20,830 bases of DNA from Methanosarcinales archaeon. Lineage in GTDB: Archaea > Halobacteriota > Methanosarcinia > Methanosarcinales > Methanogasteraceae. This document shows, one piece after another, positions 1-6,703 of this stretch. Under the pieces are notes generated by a model. It had not been told where the DNA came from and searched no databases. It worked only from the letters and a program-made list of their open reading frames with translations. The position numbers and the translations under genes were made by a program. The stretch lies in NCBI GenBank assembly GCA_003661105.1, contig QMVM01000006.1, positions 1-20,830 on the forward strand. The letters run 5' to 3'. Within the stretch, counting starts at the first letter, position 1; the number at the start of each line of letters is the position of its first letter.

Positions 1-7
1 ATCACGT

Positions 8-215
8 ATAATTTCTGACAATTCCCATATAAGTGGAATTAAGTGCCATGTTCTCGCGATTCGTAATATTTCACTGCCGGTGTCGCGGGAGTTTCTGAAA
101 GCGCGGGGTTGTGCGCCCGCAAATTATGTATGCGCATGATTGTAACAGAGTATCAAGCAAGATGATATTAGCGCATATCTCGCATTACCAGATAATACAA
201 GAGGCAACAAACATG
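8..215 (+). repeat. Upstream copy of a tandemly duplicated promoter/leader
   Basis: About 208 bases that align end to end with 217-423, roughly 80% identical by eye. Shared blocks include the stretch around the AAGTGCCATGTTCT motif, TTTCTGAAAGCGCGGG, GATTGTAACAG and the RBS-ATG end. The copy finishes with its own GAGG-type RBS and an ATG at 213, which opens only a four-codon frame (Met-Asn-Asn-Phe-stop, 213-227). The position equivalent to the TATA box of copy 2 reads AATTATGTATG, so its promoter looks decayed. This copy also has a 6-bp inverted repeat AATTCC (20-25) / GGAATT (35-40) that is broken in copy 2. Probably a relic of a duplication that once included another gene start. Confidence 0.75.
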
Positions 216-216
216 A

Positions 217-423
217 ATAATTTCTGACGATTTCCACATAAGTAGAATTAAGTGCCATGTTCTCTATATTAGTAATATTTCACTGCCGTTGTCGCTGGAG
301 TTTCTGAAAGCGCGGGATCACACTCCCACAAACTATATATAGATGATTGTAACAGGGTACCACGCGAGATGATATGTAGCGCATATCTCGCATTACTGGA
401 TAACACAAGAGGTAATAAACATG
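217..423 (+). repeat. Downstream copy of the duplicated leader, driving the nickel operon
   Basis: The second tandem copy, ending at the ATG of the DUF4198 gene. It keeps a good TATA box and a GAGGT ribosome binding site (409-413). Between them is a short hairpin: CGAGAT (365-370) can pair with ATCTCG (385-390), or alternatively GATATG (371-376) with CATATC (382-387). The 5' flank of copy 2 is the end of copy 1, so this is a true tandem duplication. No gene was found in 1-420 on either strand; open frames there lack RBS and family features. Confidence 0.75.
333..342 (+). promoter_or_regulatory. TATA box of the nickel/cobalt uptake operon
   Basis: CTATATATAG fits the archaeal TATA consensus. 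A start of transcription about 25-27 bases downstream would leave a leader of about 60 bases containing the hairpin at 365-390 and the RBS at 409-413. The equivalent site in the upstream leader copy is mutated. Confidence 0.6.
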
Positions 424-1440
424 AGCAAAAATGTAATAATAACTGCATTCGCAGCGTTGCTGCTGATTGCATGTACAGGCATGGCAGGCGCGCATTTTAC
501 GATGGTCTTTCCGAGTGATAGTGAGGCTACCGTATGGGATGTAACGCCTGAGGACTACATCGCAACACTTGGCGAGACAAAGACGGTATATGTGATGTGG
601 GGACACCCCTACGAGCACATATCATTCAACATGGCATCTGCACCAGAAATTTCGGTCACGAAACCGGATGGTGCGGTCGAGCAACTTACGCCCGAACAGA
701 TCACTGTTCCGGGACAGAACGAGGACGGAAGTCCAGGCGAGTTTGTAGCTTACAAAGCATCATTCACTGTTGACCAGGACGGCGATTCTATCGTACTGGT
801 AAAATACGAGGACCCGGATGAGGACCTGATCGACTACTGCAAAGTCGTGATCCACTGTGGTCTGGAGATATGGGAAGGCTGGGACTCCGAGGTTGCAACA
901 GATCAGACAGAGGTCATCCCGTATGTGAGACCTTATGGCATGGAAGAGGGATTTGTCTTCTCCGGAAATGCGAAGTACATTGGTCAGCCGCTTTCGGGTG
1001 CCACCGTTGAGGTCGAGCAGTACCACACACTGGACGTCGGTAAGGAGATCGTAGAGGTTGCGGAGAAGAAGTTCTCGTACGACCCGCCGATGGTGTTCAC
1101 AAGACAGGTCACGACCAATCAGAACGGAGACTTCGCCTACACTCTTGACGAGCCCGGAATCTGGTTCGTATGTGCAGCGAAAGAGAGCGATACCGGAGGG
1201 CGTACCATAAGAGGTGTCTTCATCGTTCCGGTTCTCGATGCGTTCCCGCCAGCGGAAGCATCCTCTGTCTCGTCTGCAGCATCGTCTGCGGAACTTCAGA
1301 AAGCAGTAGATGAAGCAAAGGCGGCAGCAGAAGAGGCGAAACAGTCAGCAGCAGGGACATCCAGCACGCCAGGGTTTGGAATTACCCTTGCCGCAGCCGG
1401 AATTCTTGGAGCACTCTTCTTTGCAATGAGGCGTAAGTAA
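421..1440 (+). CDS. DUF4198 (NikK-like) metal-uptake accessory protein with PGF-CTERM anchor
   Basis: 339 aa. Predicted signal peptide (about 1-24) with an A-G-A cleavage site that would leave His25 as the new N-terminus. An alternative lipobox-like L-I-A-C at 15-18 cannot be excluded. The body (25-280) is a DUF4198-type beta-rich domain with several His, Asp and Glu residues. Then comes an Ala/Glu/Lys-rich predicted helix or coiled coil (about 286-310), and a classic PGF-CTERM: Pro-Gly-Phe at 317-319, a hydrophobic segment and a terminal R-R-K, the signal cut by archaeosortase A and linked to lipid. DUF4198 proteins encoded beside CbiM/NikM, Q and O are known as NikK, an auxiliary part of ECF nickel transporters. 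First gene of the five-gene operon. Start supported by GAGGT 7 bases upstream. Nickel rather than cobalt is inferred from the NikK/NikL pair. Confidence 0.8.
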   Translation: MSKNVIITAFAALLLIACTGMAGAHFTMVFPSDSEATVWDVTPEDYIATLGETKTVYVMWGHPYEHISFNMASAPEISVTKPDGAVEQLTPEQITVPGQNEDGSPGEFVAYKASFTVDQDGDSIVLVKYEDPDEDLIDYCKVVIHCGLEIWEGWDSEVATDQTEVIPYVRPYGMEEGFVFSGNAKYIGQPLSGATVEVEQYHTLDVGKEIVEVAEKKFSYDPPMVFTRQVTTNQNGDFAYTLDEPGIWFVCAAKESDTGGRTIRGVFIVPVLDAFPPAEASSVSSAASSAELQKAVDEAKAAAEEAKQSAAGTSSTPGFGITLAAAGILGALFFAMRRK

Positions 1441-1453
1441 GATCGTTAGGTTC

Positions 1454-1484
1454 GGATTAACAGGGCTTACCGCTCTGTTGATCC
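1454..1484 (+). promoter_or_regulatory. 13-bp stem-loop between the NikK-like and NikL-like genes
   Basis: Arm 1454-1466 pairs with 1472-1484 over 13 positions, two of them G-U wobbles (T1458-G1480, G1464-T1474), around a 5-base loop (ttacc). It lies 13 bases after the first stop codon and 38 bases before the next start. No T run follows directly, so an mRNA processing or partial-attenuation element is more likely than a full terminator. The role is inferred; the pairing is seen directly. Confidence 0.55.
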
Positions 1485-1521
1485 TTTATGATTATAAACT
1501 TTCTAAAGAAGGTATCAAAGA

Positions 1522-1971
1522 ATGAAAACAGTCAGAAGCCTACTCGTTCTGGCACTGCTACTGATCCCGTGCATGGCACTGATGCCGCCAGTATCCGCAC
1601 ACAGAGTGTATGTAGCGGAACAGGTAACTGGTGTGCAGGTGAAGGCATGGTATGGTGGAGGCGATCCTATGGCAGATGCAGATGTGGAGATATACGCAAA
1701 CACCACAAACGGCGAAGAACTGTACCTCAAAGACAAGACTGATGAGAAAGGTATCTTTCAGTTCGAACCAAAGCTGGGCGTGTCCGGGTACCGGGTGGTA
1801 GTGGAGGCAACAGGGCACAGAGCTGAAGAGACGTTTAACCTGATGGGCGGATCGGGGCAGGAGGCAGCAGAGCTTCCACTATTTGCGAGAGTGCTTGCGG
1901 GCTTCGGATATCTGGTTGGACTTGTGGGCATAGCGATGCTCATCACAGCCCGGAAGATGAAAAGAGTATGA
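1522..1971 (+). CDS. NikL-like accessory protein of the nickel ECF transporter
   Basis: 149 aa. Signal peptide about 1-26, with cleavage after V-S-A giving a mature protein that begins with His27, like its upstream neighbour. Residues 28-105 resemble a carboxypeptidase-regulatory / CnaB-like beta sandwich (the ADADVEIYANT segment and a DEKGIFQF turn). A membrane helix at about 124-142 is followed by a basic A-R-K-M-K-R end, so the domain sits outside and is anchored at the C-terminus. Size, layout and position between a DUF4198 protein and CbiM match NikL of the NikMKLQO group. A GAAGG RBS at 1508-1512 supports this start. A longer overlapping frame from 1488 has no family features and was not chosen. 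Confidence 0.75.
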   Translation: MKTVRSLLVLALLLIPCMALMPPVSAHRVYVAEQVTGVQVKAWYGGGDPMADADVEIYANTTNGEELYLKDKTDEKGIFQFEPKLGVSGYRVVVEATGHRAEETFNLMGGSGQEAAELPLFARVLAGFGYLVGLVGIAMLITARKMKRV

Positions 1972-1993
1972 AATCAAGTAGAGGATAATATAA

Positions 1994-2611
1994 ATGGTAC
2001 ACATTTCAGATGGCGTTCTTGACCCGTGGCTATGGGAAAGCGGATGGGTGATCATCGCTGTAATCCTTGCGTACACGCTCTCAAAGATGAAGACCGACGA
2101 CGTGCCGAAACTCTCTGTCATCACAGCAGCGGTCTTTGTCGCGTCGCTCATCCACATGCAGGTGGGACCCACAAGTGTTCACTTCATATTAAACGGCTTT
2201 GCAGGCGTGATGCTTGGAATACTTGCGTTTCCATGCATATTTGTCGCGCTCGTCCTGCAGTGTTTCCTCTTCGGGCACGGCGGGGTCACAACGATTGGAA
2301 TTAATACTGTCAACATGGGCGTGCCCGCGCTGATCGCCTACCTGATATTCAAAACCGGAACCAAACTCGACATCAGACCCGAAACAAAGAGTAAAGTAAC
2401 GCTGTTCGGCGCGATCGCAGGAGGTGTCGGTGTGGTGCTCGCACTTCTGCTTCTTGCAACAGAACTGATCACGACCGGTGAGGCGTTTTATGAGACGACG
2501 GTGCTTGTCGTGACCGCACACCTCCCGATCATCGCAATCGAGGCGATCTTTACCGGAGTGCTTGCCGGGTTTATTGCAACAGTCAAACCCGAAATGTTCG
2601 GGGAGAAGTGA
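1994..2611 (+). CDS. cbiM: CbiM/NikM substrate-specific component of nickel/cobalt ECF transporter
   Basis: 205 aa integral membrane protein, about six to seven hydrophobic segments. It starts Met-Val-His-Ile-Ser-Asp-Gly, close to the family's Met-His N-terminus, in which the terminal amine and His2 bind the metal. If the first Met is removed, as is normal before Val, His again becomes residue 2. The second conserved ligand region is visible as H54-M-Q-V-G and P-T-S-V-H63 followed by ILNG. The LFGHGG...NTVNMG stretch is typical of CbiM proteins found with NikK and NikL. This S component binds Ni2+ or Co2+ and works with CbiQ and CbiO. Start preceded by GAGG at 1981-1984; 22 bases after the NikL-like gene. 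Confidence 0.92.
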   Translation: MVHISDGVLDPWLWESGWVIIAVILAYTLSKMKTDDVPKLSVITAAVFVASLIHMQVGPTSVHFILNGFAGVMLGILAFPCIFVALVLQCFLFGHGGVTTIGINTVNMGVPALIAYLIFKTGTKLDIRPETKSKVTLFGAIAGGVGVVLALLLLATELITTGEAFYETTVLVVTAHLPIIAIEAIFTGVLAGFIATVKPEMFGEK

Positions 2612-2617
2612 TCCGGC

Positions 2618-3418
2618 ATGATTTCAGAGATCGACCGATACGCGGGAATCTCCTCGCCGATTCACAGATGGGATCCACGTTTCAGACTCATATCCATCTT
2701 TGCGTTGATATTCTCAGTCATGCTTCTCTATAATCTGCAACTGGTCATGATCGGTATGATATTCGCAATCATTCTGACCTGCATATCAAAAATTCCGCTT
2801 TCCTTTGTCCTCTCCCGTATGAAACTGGTATTCATCTTTGTGATACCATTCTTCATCATCATCCCGTTCACGGTTATAGGCGATGGAGTCGAGATAGCAA
2901 GCTTCGGCGGAATCACACTGAGTTACAGAGGGATCGAATATGTCAAGTTCGCTGCAATGATCGTACTTAAAGCACTCACCGCAGTGATGCTGATCTTTCC
3001 GATGGTCGGCACATCCAGGATGGATATCACGATCAAGGCACTCGAGGGTCTGCATATGCCAAACAAACTGGTACAGATGTTCGCATTCACGTACCGGTAC
3101 ATCTTTGTGCTGGACGACGAGTTCACGCGGATGGATCGATCGCTTACATCCCGTGGATTTAAGAGGCAGGGCAATCTGTACACGCTCACAACGATCAGCA
3201 AAGCGATTGCGATGCTCTTTGTGAATAGTTACGAACGGGCAGACCGCGTCTTCTATGCGATGAGGTCGAAGGGCTACTCAGGAACGGTCGCAACGCTGCA
3301 CGAGTTCCACACCCGTTGGCAGGACTGGGTCAACACAGCAGTCGTCGTCGGGTTCGCGGTTCTCCTGCAGGTAGCAGCAACATCTGATACATTCAGCGCA
3401 GCCCGGGGGTTCCTATGA
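2618..3418 (+). CDS. cbiQ: CbiQ/NikQ transmembrane (T) component of nickel/cobalt ECF transporter
   Basis: 266 aa, the usual length. Several membrane helices (about 22-60, 68-90, 110-130, 190-205, 238-255). The cytoplasmic coupling helices carry the two Arg-Gly signatures of EcfT/CbiQ proteins: S-R-G at 178-180 and M-R-S-K-G at 215-219, which dock into the ATPase grooves. An IHRWDPRFRL stretch near the N-terminus is also typical. It couples ATP hydrolysis by CbiO to metal release by CbiM. The start lies 6 bases after the cbiM stop, and the 3' end overlaps cbiO by an ATGA, so translation is coupled. Confidence 0.93.
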   Translation: MISEIDRYAGISSPIHRWDPRFRLISIFALIFSVMLLYNLQLVMIGMIFAIILTCISKIPLSFVLSRMKLVFIFVIPFFIIIPFTVIGDGVEIASFGGITLSYRGIEYVKFAAMIVLKALTAVMLIFPMVGTSRMDITIKALEGLHMPNKLVQMFAFTYRYIFVLDDEFTRMDRSLTSRGFKRQGNLYTLTTISKAIAMLFVNSYERADRVFYAMRSKGYSGTVATLHEFHTRWQDWVNTAVVVGFAVLLQVAATSDTFSAARGFL

Positions 3419-4386
3419 CTGCGAAAGCGGCAGCGATGGGTGCAGGGGCTGCAGCGGCGATACGCGTCCATGACCTGAATTACACATATCCTGACGGCAC
3501 GGCTGCGCTTGAGCATGTCTCATTCGAGATTGAGAAGGGAGAATCCGTAGCACTCGTCGGACCGAATGGTGCTGGCAAATCAACGCTCCTCCTCCACCTA
3601 AACGGAATATTGCACAGCAAGACATCACGCGGAGCAGTCGAGATCCTCGGCGAACCGATCAATCCCAAAAAAGTGCACAAGATGCCAAAGAAGATCGGGA
3701 TCGTCTTCCAGGACCCTGATGACATGCTATTTATGCCGCTCCTTGCCGATGATGTCGCATTCGGTCCGATCAACCTCGGCATCGAGAAAGATGAGGTGAA
3801 GCGGCAGGTCAAGGACTCACTTCTACGGGTCGGGCTTGCCGGCTACGAGACCCGGGTCTCACACCACTTAAGCGGCGGCGAAAAGAAGCGTGCCGCTATT
3901 GCAACCGTGCTCTCGATGGATCCGGAGATCATAGCGATGGACGAGCCCACAGCCAACCTGGATCCGAAGAGCAGGGAGGAACTGATAGAGATACTCAGGA
4001 CGCTGAAAGACGAGGGAAAAACTCTCATTATTATCACACACGACGTAAACGCAATCCCTGAGCTTGCAGACAGGGTCATCGTCCTCGAGAAGACCGTTAT
4101 TGCGGACGGAACCACCCGCGAGGTCTTCGCAGACTCTGATATGCTCGTTGCAGCAGGGCTCGATGTTCCGACGATCATGCAGTTCTTTGAGGTCCTGCAG
4201 GCGTTCGGGTACCCGTGCGATGTGCTCCCGCTCTCGATCGATGGAGCGGTTAAGAATCTGACAGAGACGATTGAGAATGGTTCCGGGCACTTACATCTGC
4301 ATATCCACAAGCACACGCACACCGAGGTCGGTGCTGTCCGCGGCAAGTATCAGCACCACCGCACGGCTGCGAATTGTCCAAAGTGA
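3415..4386 (+). CDS. cbiO: CbiO/NikO ATPase of nickel/cobalt ECF transporter with His-rich tail
   Basis: 323 aa ABC ATPase. Walker A GPNGAGKS (49-56), Q-loop FQDPDD (98-103), signature LSGGE (152-156), Walker B ending in D176-E177, switch His209. All catalytic residues are present. The N-terminus has an Ala-rich extension of about 15 residues; Met8 (3436) is an alternative start, but the ATGA overlap with cbiQ favours 3415. The C-terminus carries an unusual His-rich tail: alternating His at 292, 294, 296, 298, 300 and 302, and a His pair at 314-315. This could bind Ni2+ or Co2+ on the cytoplasmic side; that role is inference. Last gene of the operon, followed by a MITE-like element. One CbiO probably acts as a homodimer, as no second ATPase gene is in the operon. 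Confidence 0.93.
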   Translation: MTAKAAAMGAGAAAAIRVHDLNYTYPDGTAALEHVSFEIEKGESVALVGPNGAGKSTLLLHLNGILHSKTSRGAVEILGEPINPKKVHKMPKKIGIVFQDPDDMLFMPLLADDVAFGPINLGIEKDEVKRQVKDSLLRVGLAGYETRVSHHLSGGEKKRAAIATVLSMDPEIIAMDEPTANLDPKSREELIEILRTLKDEGKTLIIITHDVNAIPELADRVIVLEKTVIADGTTREVFADSDMLVAAGLDVPTIMQFFEVLQAFGYPCDVLPLSIDGAVKNLTETIENGSGHLHLHIHKHTHTEVGAVRGKYQHHRTAANCPK

Positions 4387-4473
4387 CGGAGTTCGTAGAC
4401 GGAATCGCCGGTGTGTGGGCGGGGGTGGTTTCGAGTATGGCGGCAGTTTCCTGATCCAAACGCCATAAGCTGC

Positions 4474-4718
4474 GAATCTTTTTATTATTTTCTGATAACG
4501 TCGGATTGTCTTACGCAACCACAACTACCATAATGGAGAACTATCGGTCTGAAAAGTGGTTTACACCGCTAATCTGCGTCCATCTGCGTTAATCTGTGGC
4601 TGATACTATTTTAGCCACAGATTAACACCGATTTCACCGATTACACCCACACAATAATACCCGTATTTGTCGGGTTGGCGCCATGTTTTCAACCGACCAG
4701 AATAAATTAAAAAGTCTC
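4474..4718. mobile_element. MITE-like element, copy 1 (245 bp)
   Basis: About 96% identical by eye to 13934-14177 (nine substitutions and one T indel counted). Flanked by the direct repeat TAAGCTGC at 4466-4473 and 4719-4726; by chance or otherwise the match runs on through GA to 10 bases. Ends form imperfect inverted repeats: GAATCTTTTTATTATTTT against the reverse complement of the right end, GAGACTTTTTAATTTATT, matching at 14 of 18 positions. No open frame of note lies inside, so it would need a transposase supplied in trans. It sits between cbiO and the Alba gene. The transposase family is not assigned. Confidence 0.75.
4571..4642. repeat. Long internal palindrome of the MITE-like element, copy 1
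   Basis: Left arm 4571-4601 and right arm 4613-4642 around an 11-base spacer. The inner 16 bases of each arm are nearly perfect (AATCTGTGGCT / AGCCACAGATT and outward), the outer part imperfect. In copy 2 the left inner arm has changed (GTGGCT to GTAGAT) while the right arm is intact, so copy 1 keeps the better hairpin. Confidence 0.75.
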
Positions 4719-4744
4719 TAAGCTGCGACCCCCCAAACGTCATC

Positions 4745-4753
4745 ATTATATAC
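4745..4753 (+). promoter_or_regulatory. TATA box for the Alba operon
   Basis: ATTATATAC lies 27 bases beyond the right end of the MITE-like element. Transcription would start near 4776, leaving a leader of about 35 bases with a GAGGT RBS at 4799-4803. The promoter therefore lies outside the element, although the insertion defines its upstream boundary. Confidence 0.5.
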
Positions 4754-4810
4754 ACTCGATGCTAACTTGTCTAATGGAAGTTACGTAGCATTATCGGCGA
4801 GGTTGGTCAG

Positions 4811-5149
4811 ATGACACCAGAAACAAGTGATGTAGACACAACGCCCCATATCGGCGGATTAGATGATAACGTCGTATTCGTGGGCAAGAAAGGCGTGATG
4901 GATTATGTCATGGCGATCATGGCACAGTTCAGCAAAGGCACGAGCGACGTAGTGGTAAAGGCGCGGGGGCATTCGATCTCGCGTGCAGTAGATGCCGTCG
5001 AGGCGACCCGGAATCGGTACCTGACAGACATGAAAGTGACAGATATCAAGATCGGAACGGAAGAGATGCAGGGGAAACGGGGGGACATGATCAACGTATC
5101 GTGGATTGAGTTGTTCATATCCGGCCCGGAGGGCGACCGCGCCGAATGA
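4811..5149 (+). CDS. Alba DNA/RNA-binding chromatin protein
   Basis: 112 aa, a little longer than the usual 90 or so because of an acidic, Thr-rich N-terminal extension (1-16) and a short charged tail. The Alba fold is clear: DNVVFVGKKGVMDYV near residues 18-32 includes the Lys pair equivalent to the acetylated/DNA-contacting lysines of Sac10b, followed by VVVKARGHSISRAVD, the RNA/DNA-contact loop, and the TDIKIGTEEM strand. Alba dimers coat DNA and bind RNA in archaea. The GAGGT 7 bases upstream fixes the start. The stop overlaps the start of the next gene (ATGA), so the two are translationally coupled. Confidence 0.95.
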   Translation: MTPETSDVDTTPHIGGLDDNVVFVGKKGVMDYVMAIMAQFSKGTSDVVVKARGHSISRAVDAVEATRNRYLTDMKVTDIKIGTEEMQGKRGDMINVSWIELFISGPEGDRAE

Positions 5150-5895
5150 TGGCTGCACCACCCGTCAGGGCTGTCAGGAGCCTCGTTGATATTGCACCAA
5201 CGATTGCCGAATTACTGAGCATCCCGCTTCCTGGTGCGGACGGTGTAGCGATACCGGAACTGACCGATCGCCTGCAACGATGCGACCGGGCGGTATTGGT
5301 AATCGTTGATAGTCTCGGCTATTTCACGTACCAGCGGTTGCAACCCTATATGCCCCACATACGCGGCACCGTCATCAGGTGCAGGGCTGTGGCAGACCAC
5401 ACGACGCCGGCGATCGCGTCAATCCTCACAGGATGCCGTCCGGATACCCACCGCACATTCGCAACTTCCGATGTCTGCACCTCACCGATCAAATCGATAC
5501 TCGAACTTGCAGAGGAGAGGGGTATCAAGTCAGCGGTCGTGATCGAGCGCGAGGGCGCGAAAGCGATGAAGACGAAGATCGATCTTGTTGCAGGCGTGGA
5601 CGATAGCAGAGACATACTTGACTATGATACGAAGATCAAGGAGCGTACGATCGAGCTCCTGAAACACGAGCCGGTTCTCATGGTGGTACACTTCAGGGCG
5701 ATCGACAGGTATGCGCACGAAGCGCGGAGTTTCGACGAACTTGCTTATGCAGCAGAACACATCGATAACCACTTATGCGAGATTTGCAGGCATCTTAGCC
5801 GGAATACTTGCGTGATAGTCTGCGGAGACCACCCGATTCACGGAACATGCATCGAGGGTGATCAGGATGTGGCGCTGATCGTGCTGGACAGGTGA
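5146..5895 (+). CDS. Alkaline-phosphatase-superfamily metalloenzyme (phosphodiesterase/nucleotide pyrophosphatase-like)
   Basis: 249 aa, soluble. The metal-binding and nucleophile pattern of the alkaline phosphatase superfamily is visible: VIVDSLGY with Asp55, DHTTPAIASILTG with a Thr86/Thr87 nucleophile, an FRAIDRYAHE stretch with Asp187 and His191, and VCGDHPIHG with Asp228, His229 and His232. It is at the short end for the superfamily, with no large cap domain. Substrate unknown; a phosphate mono- or diester is expected. Two start codons lie side by side (5146 and 5149); 5146 overlaps the Alba stop. The coupling to Alba is unusual enough to suggest a nucleic-acid or nucleotide substrate, but that is inference. 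Confidence 0.8.
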   Translation: MMAAPPVRAVRSLVDIAPTIAELLSIPLPGADGVAIPELTDRLQRCDRAVLVIVDSLGYFTYQRLQPYMPHIRGTVIRCRAVADHTTPAIASILTGCRPDTHRTFATSDVCTSPIKSILELAEERGIKSAVVIEREGAKAMKTKIDLVAGVDDSRDILDYDTKIKERTIELLKHEPVLMVVHFRAIDRYAHEARSFDELAYAAEHIDNHLCEICRHLSRNTCVIVCGDHPIHGTCIEGDQDVALIVLDR

Positions 5896-6227
5896 GCAGG
5901 GTTCAGGTTCGCAAACTATTGACAGAACGTGCTATTGTTGCGTACGGGGACGGAAGTTCCTGCAATGGATGAATTCATTAACCCATATTATGGCATTGAT
6001 TTGAGATGATCAGCAGCATCCAAAACTCTTCAGACGATCCGCATCAGTGTTTCAGACGTTTGGATTGTGTTGCTTGAAACGACGCGTGGCGGGATTCTTA
6101 TTTTATTGGATATGAACCTTTAGAAAGACCTGCTATGTTGAATGGCTCCGTTTCACAGGAGAGCTGTATTCCGGAAAGCCCCTGCAATGCCGACTTATGT
6201 TATAGTGTTGCAATCCCAAACTGCGAA
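5896..6227. other. Gene-free 332-base interval
   Basis: No supported gene on either strand. It holds two copies of TTCAGACG (6029-6036, 6051-6058), lying inside a weak inverted repeat TCCAAA (6019-6024) / TTTGGA (6059-6064), and a T-rich stretch near 6098-6110. A C/D-box RNA was considered because of GAGATGATCAG at 6003-6013, but no convincing box D or exact box C was found. Confidence 0.5.
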
Positions 6228-6593
6228 TCAATACACCTCAGACGGCTCAAACACCTTCTCGCCAACCACTTCGCCGTCGATTCTTCGGTAGAAGCATGAC
6301 CTATATCCGGTATGACATGCACCTCCTATCTGCTCGACCCGGAGCAGCAGATCATCGCAGTCACAATCGATCAGCACATCATGCACCTTCTGGAGATGTC
6401 CCGAACTCTCGCCCTTCTTCCAGAGTTTCTTCCGGCTCCTGCTCCAATAGTGCGCTATATTTGTCTCGAGTGTCAGTCCAAACGCTTCTTCGTTCATGTA
6501 CGCACACATCAGCACCTCGTTAGTGTTTACGTCCTGGACAACCACATGCACCAAGCCGTCTTTGTAGTTGGGTTGAATAATGCCGCCGTTCAT
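6228..6593 (-). CDS. hisI: Phosphoribosyl-AMP cyclohydrolase (HisI)
   Basis: 121 aa from the ATG at 6593, the typical size. The enzyme opens the adenine ring of phosphoribosyl-AMP in step three of histidine synthesis. The family core is visible: HYWSRSRKKLWKKGESSGH, then the metal-binding DCDCDD segment, then GGACHTGYRSCFYRR with the zinc-ligand cysteines. The frame extends upstream to a TTG at 6635, but the residues before the ATG do not match the family, which begins close to the LVHVVVQD strand. No hisE domain is fused. Divergent from tiaS, with about 110 bases between the starts; no other his genes are in the window. Confidence 0.95.
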   Translation of the reverse strand: MNGGIIQPNYKDGLVHVVVQDVNTNEVLMCAYMNEEAFGLTLETNIAHYWSRSRKKLWKKGESSGHLQKVHDVLIDCDCDDLLLRVEQIGGACHTGYRSCFYRRIDGEVVGEKVFEPSEVY

Positions 6594-6632
6594 ACCCACA
6601 ATGTGGTAATAACCGTAATTAACATCTTCGCA

Positions 6633-6659
6633 CAACTACAGCAACTACAGCAACTACAG
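6633..6659. repeat. Three tandem copies of a 9-bp unit in the hisI-tiaS divergent promoter
   Basis: CAACTACAG occurs three times exactly, at 6633-6641, 6642-6650 and 6651-6659, followed by a looser A/C-rich stretch up to the tiaS start. It lies in the 110-base divergent region. It could be slippage-prone or could change promoter spacing; no function is known. Confidence 0.85.
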
Positions 6660-6703
6660 TGACCATAACAATCACAACGACCAGAACAACCGGGGCAACC
6701 ATA

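Noticed and set aside
280..618. Minus-strand open frames across the duplicated leader
   Set aside because: They run through promoter and signal-peptide sequence, have no RBS and match no family.
3843..4346. 167-codon minus-strand frame over cbiO
   Set aside because: Ser-rich shadow frame of a clear ABC ATPase.
4419..4440. tRNA T-arm-like GTTTCGAGT
   Set aside because: No acceptor or anticodon stems could be built around it; no tRNA was found anywhere in the window.
6003..6064. C/D-box small RNA
   Set aside because: Only a loose box C-like GATGATC is present, with no convincing box D or C'/D' pair.
6659..6703. GTG start of tiaS 15 codons upstream
   Set aside because: The extra residues are Thr/Ile-rich products of the repeat region; family members start at the MIIGIDDTDS ATG at 6704.
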